Positions 35,412 to 47,402 of a stretch of 64,000 bases of DNA are shown one piece after another. The position numbers and the translations under genes were made by a program. Under the pieces are notes generated by a model. That model worked only from the letters and a program-made list of their open reading frames with translations, had not been told where the DNA came from and ran no database searches. This DNA is from Vesta saturnalis (Eukaryota > Arthropoda > Insecta > Coleoptera > Lampyridae): assembly GCA_036346205.1 (NCBI GenBank), contig JARFJB010002009.1, positions 2,248,501-2,312,500 on the forward strand, read 5' to 3'. Every line of letters starts with the position of its first letter. Position 1 is the first letter of the stretch.

Positions 35412-35582
35412 TCTTCTCGTAACAGTAGGATCTTGTCGAGCAAGTGTCATAAGATGTCCCAATAAATTCTTTGTACGTAAAAATCGAAAACGTACGTTGG
35501 TAGCTCTAGTCCATTCTTGTAAAACACTTGAATTGAAGTAGTGATTGGCTGATGGTCTTCCATTCAGTAGCGAAATCGGAAT
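35412..35582 (-). CDS. LanA: LanA exon 2 (LamNT)
   Basis: 57 codons, phase 0/0. Begins IPISLLNGRPS and ends LARQDPTVTRR before GTAAGG. The preceding intron is only 46 bp. Confidence 0.95.
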
Positions 35583-35628
35583 CTACAATTAAATTTGAAT
35601 TAAAGTACAAACAATTTGGAAATATTAC

Positions 35629-35865
35629 CTCTCCTCCTTCCAATGGTACAATTGCTGAGTAATCAGTTGTACAAATAACAGAGTTATCTTTTGTTATCGG
35701 TTGTAAACTTTCAGCACCAAACATTGTTTCACAATCAGCTTTAGAGTCAGAGAAATATTGCCATGGTACATATGTTTTGCCATAATCTGAAGATTTTTCT
35801 AAAATCCATAGACCGGGACGAGGTGAGTTTGCCATTTGGATAAATACATAAGCTACATGGAATTC
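35629..35865 (-). CDS. LanA: LanA exon 1 of window (LamNT)
   Basis: 79 codons, phase 0 at both ends, acceptor TTTGTAG and donor GAG|GTAATA. Contains EFHVAYVFIQM, NSPRPGLWILEKS and YVPWQYFSDS, hallmarks of the laminin N-terminal domain that mediates polymerisation. The domain's first part lies upstream and was not found. Confidence 0.95.
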
Positions 35866-35956
35866 CTACAAATAATTATTTATTCAGTTTCTATCTAGAA
35901 AGTTATAATTGTGATATTAGGATATGTTAAATAGGTAATAAAAAAAAAAGGAAAAC

Positions 35957-36110
35957 ATGTTTCATTCCCTCCCCAAAGGGGCCCTGAACCTTATTTCAAG
36001 ATGGCCGACTCATTTCATAATCCTTAGTCAGTTTTCAATATGTTGGTTCCAACATGTTAAAATCAAATTCAAAGGGGGGCGTGTTACTCGAGCTTTCCAC
36101 TCTCCTTCAG
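35957..36110 (-). mobile_element. SINE 3'-end fragment with a 92-bp insertion
   Basis: CATGTTTCATTCCCTCCCC and, after 92 bp, CTCGAGCTTTCC...CTCCTTCAGC match the reversed 3' end of the SINE at 29848-30235. The 92-bp block between them recurs at 37847. Confidence 0.6.
35982..36073. repeat. 92-bp direct repeat, partner 37847-37938
   Basis: From CCCTGAACCTTATTTCA to AATCAAATTCAAA with no indels and about six mismatches against 37847-37938. The pair brackets 1.8 kb of tandem-repeat DNA. Confidence 0.85.
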
Positions 36111-37025
36111 CACCCCCACCCCCCTTCCAAATGGTAAAATTATTTCTTGCCCGAAAATACTAATCCAGACAAATTTGAACTCAATTGCTCCAGTTCAAAA
36201 ATAAATTAAAAAGCTGTTTTTCAGGGGTAGTCGGAGCACCCCCCAAAATCGGTAAAATTATTTCTTGTACGAACATACTAATCCAGACAGGTTTTAACTA
36301 TATTGATCCACTTGTCCAAAAATAAAATGAAAAGCTGGTTAATGTGGGAACCCCTTATGAGGTAGACGGAGCCCCCCCAAATTAAAATAAATGAAAAAGC
36401 TGGTTAATGGGAGCTTTTTATGAGGTAGTCGGAGCACCCCCAAAATTGGGAAAATTATTTCTTGCCTGAAAATACCTAATAATTCAGACAAATTGATCCA
36501 CTTGCTCGAAAGTAAATTAAAATGCAGGTTGCTGTGGGAGCCTTGTTAAAAGGTAACTCCCTGGTAGGATGACTTCTTTTCTCAAAATACTAATTCTGGC
36601 CATATATTAACTCAATTGGTCTACTTGATTATAATTAAAAAACCAAAAAAAGTTGTTATATATCGAAAACCCCTTAAAAATTTATTTTCGAATAAAAAAA
36701 AAACTAACAAATTATTTTGAAAAACAATTTGTCCTTCAAGATTAAAATTTAAGATCTTGACTGCAAAATGGTAATCATCACCGTAAAATCATATTTCATT
36801 TTGGACATCTATAGTTTCAAATAATGACCAGTACTATAAAACCTTAAAATTTAGTTCTTTTACATCGAGGAAATTCATTTGACTATATTTCCAACGAAAT
36901 TAGCGTATAAATAAATTATTTGGACATCTTTAGTGTCAAATCCTATATTACAAAAAACTATAAAATACAGTGTTTGCCCATCGAGGCAGTACGTTTAAGC
37001 GAATTTCCAAATAATTTGGTAAGTA
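36110..37025. repeat. Two tandem-repeat blocks
   Basis: 36110-36600: units of about 125 bp with GGTAAAATTATTTCTTG, TAATCCAGACA and GTAGTCGGAGCACCCCC. 36797-37025: two diverged units starting TTTGGACATCT(A/T)TAGT and sharing CATCGAGG. No coding capacity. Confidence 0.75.
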
Positions 37026-37498
37026 AGCAGACTTCAGACATCACAGACATTTTATTTGGAACAAAATATGGCTAAACACTTTATTTATTTACCAATTTTG
37101 TAAAAACGGTCGTATGCATTTTCTGGATTCTTTCTTGGGTTCGCCTATTTTAGATCTGCATGTAGTTTCGCGTAAAAAGTTTACATATTAGCCTAAAAAT
37201 GTTATTAGAAAAATTGAATTTGCATGTAATTTTCGCAGTAAAGTACTTCACATTTTTAAATAGGTTACTACCGTTAAAAACACATAATGGCTCTTACTTA
37301 TTATATAACCACGAGAAAGTTAGATATAAAATGTTTCAATTTTTATAATTTTCTACAGAAAACAAACAGATAGTATCAGAATTCGACTAACTTTTAAATT
37401 GTTGCCAAATCGTTCTAGTTAACCTTTAAAATATACTAATTTTTCTAATTTTTCAAGATGCCGCATGCTGATCGTGTTTTTTACTTTAGTATAATTAA

Positions 37499-37672
37499 AG
37501 AATGTGGCAAATGATAAACGGTAAATGGTAGACAGTAAACGGTAAATGGTACACGGTAAATAACAAATGACAAATGGTAGGTGGTACTTGGCAAATGAAA
37601 AATGGGAATGCAAAATAGAAAATGGAAGATGGAAAATCGAAAATGTAAAATGGGAAATGGTCAATGGTTTTT
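37499..37672. repeat. AAATGGT minisatellite
   Basis: Drifting units AAATGGT, AAACGGT and AAATGGA about 7 bp long. It yields open frames in several phases on both strands, none of which is a gene. Confidence 0.85.
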
Positions 37673-37938
37673 ACCAACTCATTAGAAAGTATTACGTCAG
37701 CTTGAAAACGGTCTCGCGGGTGAAAAGAAGATTTCTAAAAATAACTTGCCGATAATTTTAAAACTACTTTTCTTGTTTCAGATTACTTTAAGGAAGAAGA
37801 TTGAGGTATACGGACCAGAAATTGCTACCCTAATTAATTTCTTGGACCCTGAACCTTATTTCACGATGGCTGACCCATTTCCTAATCCTTAGTCAGCTTT
37901 CAATATGTTGGTTCCAACATGTTAAAATCAAATTCAAA

Positions 37939-38579
37939 ATTCTGGGTAAATGTTAGGAATTCTGTCAGAAGGGTTTTAACATCCAAAATAGAATTTGAAA
38001 TAAATTTTCGATTTTCACGGGCTGAAAATCACCGTTAGATAGGAAGTGTCAGAATAATTTAAAATCTAATGTGTCCAGCACATAACTTTCTTATACCTAC
38101 GTCAAGGTATATCAACAAATAAGGGCAATAGTTAATGTGTATTGCAAAAAAGTAATAAATATTATATACAGCCTTCCTGGATAAATTTATGTATTTACTA
38201 TAATTGTCGTCTTTATACAGGGCGTCCCGGAGTACATGTAACAAACTGCGACAGTGGATACTACTAATGAAAATGAGAAGAAAAGGTCGTATGAACATGG
38301 GCCCTAACTCTCTTCATTTCCAAGATACAGGGCGTTTTAGTTGAAAAACAAATTTACTTTTTTGCAATAACATATAAGAAAAGTGAGATTGCAATATGTA
38401 AGCTAAGCCTTGACATAACTGTCATATCTCAAAAATATTCCAGTGGCGTAGTTTCTAGGATGTTCTGATACTTCAACGACCCCAACATGAATGCCACTGA
38501 CATTTTCTAAAATTTGTGGATTAACGTAGCTTTCCTTGAAAAAAGATACTCTAAATCTCGCTGATTTTGAGAAAAACCT
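37939..38579. other. Spacer with isolated repeat ends
   Basis: ATACAGGGCGTCCCGGAGTA near 38215 and GATACAGGGCGTTTTAG near 38323 look like MLE-type ends without a transposase. Nothing else was seen. Confidence 0.4.
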
Positions 38580-39960
38580 ACTTGCGTTAACTGTTTTCTA
38601 GAACTGAAAATTAGATCACTGAGAACATAATTAAGAATGCTCAAAGAAGAGGCTTAAAAAGTTAAAAAGTAGTTTTGAATTAGAGATAATTTGCATGTTC
38701 ACCTAAATGTATTTACATGACATACATAATATTAAATTTGATATATGTGACAACAACATTGCACAAACTGTCAGTTACATCAAACATAAAAGATAGATCA
38801 CATAAAGAAATAAAATTCTAAAACTTATCCAAAAACAACACCATCAAGATATAATCAGAAGATTCGTAAATTTGGCAAATGATCAATTTAATAATACAAA
38901 AATTAGAATTCCTTAGCAAAGGTTTTAAGTATTGCCCTTAAGCCCTTTTCCTACATCCAAAACTAAACAGATTTTAGCAGTAGAATGCGAAAATCATCTT
39001 AAAAATCATAATAACTATGCCAAATTTCAAATTGCTAACTGGCTTACAAAGTTTTCTTTGAAAAAAGACAAAACTTACAATAACAAACCTTACAATTATT
39101 TCCTAAAACCAATTACGAACAAAATTAGCAAAAATAATATCATTTCCGTTAAAGCAGTAAAGGTAACACTTACGTAATTATTTCAAAATTTAATGATTTT
39201 ATTTTAACGAAAATTTAGAAATTTTAAATAGGAATCCCAAAAACAAAAAATGTCCATTAGACCATTAGTTTCTTACATTCAAGCACCTAATCATACCCTA
39301 TCAAATAAACTAAACCAAATAATAAGTAACAATTTAAAGAATAAATCAAAACCTTGCATTAATTATTCTTTAGAACTAATTAATAAATTTCAAAACAAAA
39401 TTATCACTACATAATAAACTTGTAAGTTTTGATGTTACTAGTATGTTTTCTAAAATACCGCCTCAAGAATATACGTTTATTAAACCATTTTTTATTTAAT
39501 AATAATGTTGAATTAGGTAGAAGAATGGAGTTAATTCAATTAATTGATCTCTGTGTTAATCAAATTATTTCACATTCAATAATAAGATTTAATTACAAAA
39601 AAATGTTTTACTTATGGACAGTTCAATTTCGCCAATTTTAACTAATATCTTTATTAATAATTTAGATCAAACTTTTGAATTAAATGTTTTGGATGAGACT
39701 GTATTTTGGTTTCCTTATGTTGAGAGTTCATCAAATTTACTAATTAATAATAACAATTTAGCTTGAGTTCTCCATATTCGGAAAACCTACACATACAGAC
39801 AATCCCAAACGATTCATGCCACCATAAAACACATAAGTTAGCCACACATAGAAGGGCGGAATGTTTGGGAAATTTTAAAATTTACTACGGCTTTAATACT
39901 CACAACCCAGGCGGCCTTAACTCGTATATTTACAATGCTGTCTAAACATTTAGTCTATGG
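38580..39960 (+). pseudogene. PLE2 family Penelope-like relic, copy B
   Basis: Plus strand. Fragments in order: ILAVECENHLKNHNNYAKFQ, NKISKNNIISVKA, MSIRPLVSYIQAP, KLVSFDVTSMFSKIP, LIQLIDLCVNQII, then a catalytic box reading YVES (39716-39727) instead of YVDD. The RT is dead and the endonuclease end is missing. Copies C and E belong to the same family. Confidence 0.85.
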
Positions 39961-40002
39961 TCAACGTTTGTTGAGATTAAGATATGCCAATTTTTATATA
40001 TA

Positions 40003-41046
40003 CCGGGTGCCCGGAAATAGCATCTACCTAGAGAAGGAGGGGATTCTATATGAAAAAATAAGACTTTTTTTTCTTATGAACTGTTTTCAATATACAGGGG
40101 GTCAAAGTTGAATTTTTTTTTCAGTTTTTGGACAATATCTCCAGAACCGTTTGAGATATGATGTTCAGCTCGCATACACAATTTGTGTTCATTAAGTCCC
40201 TTGTTTTCGCCGTAAAATAAAGTTTTTTGAAAATTCAGTGGCGTGGATTTTGGGTATTTTGGGGTTTCAATCCCCCTACTTTCTACGCCACTGAAATAAA
40301 TGCAATTTCAAAGAGCGCGTTAGAACCGCCTTTATATTCTCTATCAAAAAGGTACTCTTGGTTAACAGCTCTAAAGTTGATCATTTTATGAGAAAAAAAC
40401 CATAATTTTAAGAATAATTTTTTTAACAATTTATTAACAGTAGGTACAACATTTCGAGAAAACTGAAAGTATACAAATACAAATAACTACTAGTTGAATG
40501 AAAAACAAATGCTAAAAGTGTTCTACGTGGGCTCCGTCCACTTCAATACATTTTGCTACCCTATTTCTCATTGAGCTACTTACAGATTCAAAAATCCCTT
40601 CTTTATTTCTGATCTCTTCGCAAACATAGGCGACACGTTGCTCTAATTGTTGAATATTATCAATGAATGCCATTTTTCTCGGAAACAGTTGAGTTTAGAG
40701 CTATCAGCCAAGGGCACATTTTTGGTGTAGAAGACATGGACGGTTCTAAGGCGCTTCTTAGAATTGCATTTAATTGCATTTAATTCATGGCGCCACTGAA
40801 TTTTTAAAAACCTTCATTTTACAGCGAAAGTAAGTGGCTTAATGAGCACAAATTGTGTATAAGAGCTGCATATCATATCTCATACGGTTCTCGAGATATT
40901 GTCCAAAAACTGAAAAAAAATTCAACTTTGACCCCCTGTATATTGAAAACGGTACGTCTGAGCATATAAGTTCATAGGAAAAAAAAGTCTAATTTTTTCA
41001 TGTAGAATCACATCCTTCTCTAGGTACATACTATTTCCGAGTACCC
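40003..41046 (-). mobile_element. Internally deleted mariner-like element MLE3
   Basis: TA-flanked, about 1.04 kb, with inverted arms of about 250 bp that share GGAAATAG, ACCTAGAG, TCAAAGTTGAATTTTTTTT and GACAATATCTC. Only the transposase tail survives. A non-autonomous derivative. Confidence 0.85.
40510..40680 (-). pseudogene. MLE3 transposase C-terminal remnant
   Basis: Minus strand reads NIQQLEQRVAYVCEEI, then RNRVAKCIEVDGAHVEHF, the tail seen in the DD41D-like transposases of this window. The catalytic core is deleted. Confidence 0.75.
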
Positions 41047-41269
41047 TATATTTTAGTAATCTTTTTGGCTCATACGTTGCTTTTAATAAAGTTACCTATG
41101 TTAAATAGAGATACAAAGTTTAATGTGTCGTTGCTAGTTGTTTTTTTGTTACTACAAGGTTTTCTTAAATTTGAAAAAAAAATTTATAATTGTTTAAAAT
41201 ATATGTTGAGAGGTTTGGTACGTTTGATGTACGGAGCTTTGGGATATCGTCCCAGATCTCCTTGTTGTC

Positions 41270-42900
41270 CCAAACCATTAAGAACCTTTTATTTATTTCA
41301 GTTCGTGAAACATCCGCATAAATATGCAAAAAAGATTAATCGCGAGGTTTGGCCTCAAAACCTTGTCGATAAAGCTATAAATGAAGTTAAAAAGGCAAAG
41401 AATAGCAGCCCGCAAATACAGTATTCCAAAAAGCACTTTGTTAGGATTATCCAAAATCGACATTTTTAAAATAAGGGATTATTCAATTAAACATTCGAGT
41501 AAATAAGTTTTTACAAAGACTGAAGACCTTATGTTGGCAAACTATTACATTCAGGCATCAAAATTGCACTATGGGTTAAATGGGAAGGCAGCTCTAAAGT
41601 TAGCATATAATTTTGCAACAAGCCATAAAATTGAATACTCAAAAGCCTGTGATAAAGACGAGAGCGCAACATGAGATTGGTTCCAAGGATTTGATACTCC
41701 AATGTATCCCTGAGAAAATCAGAAGTCACCTGTTTGGGCAGGTCAACTAGTTTTAATAAAACTAATGTTGATCAGTTCTACAGCCATTTAAAAACTATTT
41801 TGGAAAATAAGTTGATTAGACCGGAAGATATTTGAAACATATATGACAACCGTTTATAAACCCAAAAAATGTTTAACTAAGAGAGGATGTAAGCGTGACT
41901 GCATCGTTAACGCATTGGACAATCCATCCCTTTTTTTACATATTCCCAAGGGTAAATTTCTGGGGTATTATGTTAGAAAGGTAAAATTAAATCAATGTTT
42001 TATAGTGGCTCAATATTAAAGATATTCATCGTAGTGGTTGGATGACTGGGAGCAATTGAATACGCCAAACCGTCTAAAAATCGACATATTTTAGTTATTT
42101 TTGACAACCACGATAGTCATATCCAAATCGACGAGTAAATAATGTAATTTTGCTTACGTTACCACCACACAGTAATCATAAACTTCAACCCCTAGACGTT
42201 ACTGTTTACGGCCCATTTAAAACATACTATAATGCAACTACAGATAGTCTAATGCTAACACAACCAGGTAAACCCATCCAAACATATAAGAAACCAGAAC
42301 TTTCAAGAAAGGTGATAGAGAAAGCATTTACACCGTCAAATATTGTCAGTGGTTTTAAGCGGACTGAGTATTTACCCTTTTAATGAAAATATATTTTCGG
42401 ATGAAGACTTTTTAGGGGCATATCACAGATCGTTATATGCCCACTTCCTCAACGGGTGCTAACTTCCAATTTAATCTGCAGCAGGATGACAAACAAGAAG
42501 ACATTTCAGAAAAGGGTGATAATTCACAAATAACGCCAGCTTCGTCGCATGTTAAAAATGGTATTACAAGCCCTGTAATTATACTACCCTTCCCAAAGCA
42601 GCACTGCGAATATACAAAAATACTGGTCGAAAGCCAGGGAGAATTAGAGTGTTTACTGAAATGTCCAAAAAAATAAGATCGAGGAACAGGAGTTAGCTAG
42701 AAAACGAGAAAAAGAACTGAACAGTAAGAGGGCCCTACAATAAGGATTAAAAGCAGAAACAAAAGTTGACGAGAGTTCTTCCGACGATGATCAAAGCGTT
42801 AACGAAAAAGACCTTTGCAAATACAGTAGCCTGGACTTGAATTTTAGTGACGAAAGGAAGACTTGTCTAAAATTAATATAAATTGCAGGACGTACTGCAT
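41270..42900 (+). pseudogene. Pogo/Tigger-like transposase relic 1
   Basis: Plus strand, broken frames. The N-terminal HTH (NREVWPQNLVDKAINEVKKA) is near 41340. The second catalytic D is in FDNHDSH near 42100, the third in LPPHSNHKLQPLDVTVYGPF near 42155. The tail GITSPVIILPFPK follows, then an acidic segment (DESSSDDD) near 42765. This is the DDE_1 fold of pogo, Tigger and jerky proteins. The element's TIRs were not resolved. Confidence 0.82.
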
Positions 42901-43282
42901 AGAAGAATATCTTTTAGTCAAGTTAAAGATGGAATGGAAGGGAAAAAAGAAATGTTCGTTCACATTGTATTGGAAGACCTTTGCATGTAACAAGTTCTAC
43001 ACACAGAATTTAAATATCGCACCTCAGAAAATGCTCTAAAACAAATGAATTTTATTTTGCCATAGAAGTAGATACTAATTAAATATGAATACATCAAGTT
43101 GTTGCAAAATTAAATAAACCAATAACCAAAGAATCAAGCAAAAGAGTTAGTAAATGTTTACATTTTAAGGAATATTTGGATGCTTTTGATGATATTCGTT
43201 GATATTATATAGAGTCCCAAACCTACCTCACATGGGGATGTTTGGGATATTCGTTTTTTTTTATTAAAATTATATATTATGT
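42901..43282. other. Unassigned spacer
   Basis: Contains TCCCAAACCTACCTCACATG and a short inverted partner (GTTTGGGA) near 43213-43245. Possibly the 3' end of the pogo-like element; nothing firmer. Confidence 0.35.
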
Positions 43283-43464
43283 TATTCAAAATTATTATGA
43301 ATGTTATTAAATACATAAATTATAAATAAACTGGGGCTTGTACTTCGACGGCGCAGTTGGTTAGCGTGGTACTCTTAGCAAAGTACAGGTCGTAGGTTCA
43401 AATCCTACTCGAAGTAAACTTTTTATTTATGTATTTAATAAAATTAATAATAATTTTTAATTAC
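43283..43464 (+). repeat. Inverted-repeat unit carrying a tRNA, copy 1
   Basis: The tRNA-like gene is bracketed by about 40-bp inverted repeats containing ATTAAATACATAAAT and its complement. The right flank is identical for about 50 bp to that of copy 2 at 49405-49455. Confidence 0.7.
43342..43415 (+). tRNA. tRNA(Ala-AGC)-like gene, copy 1
   Basis: 74 nt with cloverleaf: acceptor ACTTCGA/TCGAAGT perfect 7 bp; D arm GCGC...GCGT; anticodon stem GTACT/AGTAC; T arm GTAGG TTCAAAT CCTAC. A box GGCGCAGTTGG and B box GGTTCAAATCC are intact, and a TTTTT pol III stop lies at 43420. The anticodon loop CTTAGCAA has eight bases, one more than normal, so it may be a pseudo-tRNA. Confidence 0.7.
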
Positions 43465-43465
43465 C

Positions 43466-44045
43466 TACATGTTTACTTTTGAAACAAGTCGCACAAGCAA
43501 CTGGTTACATTTCAAATATAAAAGATACTAGATAAAAATCAAGAGTAGAAGTTGTCTATCAGGAACTCACATATTATAAAAGAGCAAGAAGTGCAAAGTA
43601 GCTTTCAAAACTAATACCAATGTTCGTTAATGCGGAAGATTCAACAAACGACATTTTGAAGCGCGGTATTTATAAATTTTATTGGACATTCTGAAATGTT
43701 GTTTGTATTGGACAAGCACTTAGGAACGTTGATATTAGATACAAAGAACAAATTAGAAGTTACAGATCACAATTAAATCAAATTATGTCAAAAATTTAAT
43801 GGGAAATTATCACCTTTTGGCTTCAAAAATAAAACATTAAGCTTTTATAATTAGGTAATAAAAAAGACAAATTAGATGTTCTAAAAGCATTCGAAATTTA
43901 TAAACATAAACAGAGAGTACCATTAATGAACGAACAGGTTGATCTTGTAGACTCACCTTTAACAAATGTTTTAAATATAGAATTATAATTTACATCAAGT
44001 GTGCTCTTTTGCCTTAATGATTTGTTACCATAACTAATGTAACTT
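43466..44045 (+). pseudogene. PLE2 family GIY-YIG end, copy C
   Basis: Broken plus-strand frames give GIYKFY, then VCIGQALRNV (the YIG half, Y to C), then DKLDVLKAFEIYKHKQR and LMNEQVDLVDSP. This is the C-terminus of a Penelope-like protein with its nuclease; the RT part is absent. Confidence 0.75.
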
Positions 44046-44055
44046 TTGCCCAAAC

Positions 44056-45736
44056 TATGAGGTTAACAGGATATGTTCAAAGGAAATGAAAAAGGATTTA
44101 AAAGACTATATAATTTTTGCGAGCAAAATTCATCACGGTCTAACAAAAAAACATACAAAACTGCTAGCATATTAATCAACACTAAAAAATTATCTCAAAA
44201 TGCCACCTTCGTGGAGTACAAACAAAATTGCTGGGGAAGACTGGTTGAAAGGATTTCGAAATCGATGGCCCAAAATATCTATCAGAAAACCCGAAGCAAC
44301 GAGCTTAACTAGGTGTACTATTTTCAATCGAACTACAGTGACAAAGTTTTTTGACAATGTATCCAAGGTTTATGCTAAATTACAAGATAAAGAGCTTAAC
44401 GGAAATATGATCTATAATTTAGATGAAACTATTTTGACTACTGTACACAATCCTCCGAACATATTAGCCATGAAAGGCTTAAAACAAGTGGGACAAATAA
44501 CTTCGGGGGAGAGGGCTGTTCTTGTTACAGCGTGCTGTTGTACCAGTGCAGCTGGAAATACTTTCCCTCATTTATGCTCAACTTTGCTCAACCTCAAAAC
44601 ACACAAGTTATTAGGTTCTCCTCCAGTGCTTCCAAATCGGGGCTGATGAATTCCGAAATATTTATGCAAGTTTTGAGACATTTCGCAAAACATACTAAAT
44701 GCAGTAAAGAGAATCCTGTAATATTATTTATGGATAGCCCTGAGAATCTCATACAAAATGAAGCTTTGGATTAGTATAGACAAAATGGAATCACTACAGT
44801 TACCTTTCCTCCACACACTACTAACAAATTGCAACCTTTGGATAGATCCGTTTTTAAATCTTTGAATGTTAATTATCATGCTAATTGTAACGGCTGGATG
44901 TTCAGCAATCCTGACAAAGCTATTTCAATTTACGAAGTTTTGACGTTATTTGGTAAATCTTATCCAAGGGCAATCTCGCTGGAAAGTATCACAACGGGTT
45001 TAAGTGTACAGGAATTTGGCCTCTAGATAGCAACGATTACTTAAGTTCCTATGTAAACGATCGACCGGTACCACACCAAGCAACTTCCAATGAAAATAAA
45101 AGGGCTAACACAGGATTGTCGCCACAGCGAGGTATTTCGTCCCTTCCATCAACTTCTAAAGAATTGTCGCCAGTGCCATCTACTTCGCAGCAACATTTAG
45201 AGTACACTAATTTGAGAAAAGGAGAGATAACCCCAGAGAAGTAATCTAAAAATACAATTGTTCCAAATATATTAAGCAAGCATATAGAAATACCGGATGT
45301 AGACGAAGAGAAAACGACGAAAGTGCAGTGAAATTCTTACCGATACACCTGTTTTTACCGGATTTTGGAAGACAAACAAGAAAAAGATGCAAAAGAAATC
45401 AAACTGCCAGATACAAAAGAAAGATTGGCGATGGCAAAGAAAGTGATAAAACGGGAAAAAAGGAAAAGTAGGTACTACTACACTAGAAAATATTATTGAC
45501 TACAGCGGGAGCGAAAAATATCTCGAAGCCTACGAAGAATCTGAATTCAGTATAGAATCAGAAACCTTTAGTGATGATGAGTTTCATACTCCAAATAATT
45601 TAAAATGTGGAGATTTTGTAGTGGTCCTTGAAAAGAAGAAATCTATGAAAACGTACAGTATTAGAGAAATAACTGAAATTATGGACCATGAAATAGACCT
45701 TAATTACTACCAACTAAATAAACCTTAAGACCGTTA
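44056..45736 (+). pseudogene. Pogo/Tigger-like transposase relic 2, main part
   Basis: Plus strand. GEDWLKGFRNRWP near 44235, the first D in IYNLDET near 44412, a changed second box FMDSPENL near 44728 (normally DNHESH), the third in FPPHTTNKLQPLDRSVF near 44805. The acidic tail and CGDFVVVLEKKK are near 45610. A frameshift near 44580 and several stops. The C-terminus is cut by the MLE at 45739 and resumes at 47301. Confidence 0.85.
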
Positions 45737-45738
45737 TA

Positions 45739-47298
45739 CAGGGTGATTTTTAAGTTGATGTTTTTTTTTTAAACTGTGTATAGAACTAATTAAAATAAAC
45801 AACTTTTTCAAATAACATTTTTTCGTTTTGCTTTAATTGTTGCTGCTGCCTGTTCTATGCGCCCAATTAATTATTCCCGCGTGTTTACCGGTGTTTATAG
45901 CCTCACCACGTATATTCGGGTTGTTATGGAACTGCATTACTGCAAACAATCTCTGTGATAAGACGGCTGTTAATTTTGTTTTGTTTCTGTTTACACTTTT
46001 TATGTCAAGCAGAAATATGTCAATTTGTTGTCAGTTAATCGCGTGTTAGATTTCAGTTAGTTTTTGATTATTGAAAAATAAAGAATGGCTCATGTGTATG
46101 AAAATAATGAACTCGTGGACATGCTGTCGTCAAAGTGCGGCTGCAGCCGCAAGGCTGTATGCAGAACGCTTTCCATTAAGGGTGCATCCGACATCCCGTA
46201 GTTTTATAAATCTCGTTCAGAGGGCAAGTGATAGTAGTTATTTAAGAGAAGATCGTGGAGGGCATGTAGGAAGACCGAGACAACCTGTGAATATGCAGAA
46301 TGAAGAACAAATTTTGAATATTGTTGAGGAAGATCCATCGATAAGTACTAGAGAAATTGCACGTGAGGTCGGTGTAAGTCAAACAAAGGTGTGGAAAACA
46401 TTGCGGGAAAATCAGTTGTACCCATTTCACGTTCAACGTGTACACGTGCTACTTCCTCAAGACCATCCCCGTAGAGTTGAGTTCTGTGCATGGCTTTTAC
46501 AAAACAATGCAGATCATTTGAATTTTACAAGAAAAATTTTGTGCGTGGACGAGGCAATATTCACCAGAAATGGAATCAACAATTTCCGCAATACTCATGT
46601 TTGGTCATTTGAAAATCCCCACGCTATACGGAGATCAAATTTTCAAGAAAGATTTTCCGTAAATGTTTGGGGCTGGAATTGTAAATGGAATACTCATTTG
46701 TCCGCACATCTTGCCAGACCGTTTAACGAGCGAAAATTATCTGAATTTTTTGGAAAATCATCTACCTAATCTGCTGGAAGAATTGCCATTGGATATAAGG
46801 CAAAACATGTGGCTTCTACAAGACGGAGCACCTCCTCATTTTAGACGAGAAGAGCGGGAGTTTTTGGGTTATACTTTTCCAAACTGGTGGATTGGTTGCA
46901 ATGGGCCAGTTGCGTGGCCACCTCGCTCACCAGACCTTACACCGTGCGATTTTTTTATGTGGGGTTACATGAAAGCGTTAGTTTTTAAAACACCTGTAAA
47001 CACGCGGGAAGAATTAATTGGGCGCATAAAACAGGCAGCAGCAACAATTAAAACAAAACGAATTTCTTTATTACGCGCTGTCACCGAACAGTGGTTACAT
47101 CGCGTACAGCGTTGTGTAGAACAGAATGGTGACAACATTGAACATGTCACTTGAAATAGAACTTGACTGCTTATTCCTTTAAAACGATATATCTCTTTTA
47201 TTTTTGAGTGAATTAAAAAATGTTATTTGAGAAAGTTGTTTATTTTAATTAGTTCTACACACAGTTTAAAAAAAAGCATCAACTTAAAAATCACCCTG
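45739..47298 (+). mobile_element. Near-complete mariner-like element MLE5
   Basis: 1.56 kb with TIRs of about 88 bp (CAGGGTGATTTTTAAGTTGA outwards) differing at only a few bases, flanked by TA at 45737-45738 and 47299-47300. Inserted into the pogo-like pseudogene. The best preserved DNA transposon in the window. Confidence 0.93.
46085..47154 (+). pseudogene. MLE5 DD41D-type transposase, two frame breaks
   Basis: ATG at 46085 (MAHVYENNELVDML), a frame break near 46125, then a long frame with CRQSAAAAARLYAERFP and the second HTH STREIAREVGVSQTKVWK. One extra G in the run at 46668-46672 shifts the frame after FSVNVW. The catalytic triad is intact: CVDEAIF, LQDGAPPHF and SPDLTPCDFFMWG, with 41 residues between the second D and the final D. 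Ends at 47154. Confidence 0.92.
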
Positions 47299-47300
47299 TA

Positions 47301-47402
47301 TTTATGACAAACAAGCCGTTGAAGTATGGAGGAACAAAAAGAGCAGAGACAACATTCTCGTTCCCAGTTAACTTAGACAATTATGTGTTAGGATTACAGT
47401 AA
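47301..47402 (+). pseudogene. Pogo-like relic 2, C-terminal piece
   Basis: KPLKYGGTKRAETTFSFPVN followed by a short tail and a stop looks like the usual C-terminus of pogo-like proteins and continues the relic interrupted at 45736. Confidence 0.65.

Larger units (their letters stand above)
19609..35865 (-). other. LanA: Laminin subunit alpha gene (LanA type), 20 internal exons
   Basis: Basement-membrane heterotrimer subunit, secreted, assembling with beta and gamma chains. Twenty minus-strand exons with GT/AG borders and matching phases give about 1,730 residues with no stop. Order: LamNT second half, about ten and a half LE repeats, a long cysteine-poor domain of about 500 residues, four LE repeats, a laminin IV (B) domain, then LE repeats. 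This order and motifs such as NSPRPGLWILEKS and ARQDPTVTRR match arthropod LanA (alpha-3/5 class) rather than wing blister. Missing from the window: signal peptide and first LamNT exon(s), later LE repeats, coiled coil and five LG domains. The window is therefore internal to the gene or the gene is broken here. Confidence 0.95.

Noticed and set aside
37419..37755. Three overlapping open frames
   Set aside because: All come from the AAATGGT minisatellite, which lacks stops in several phases.
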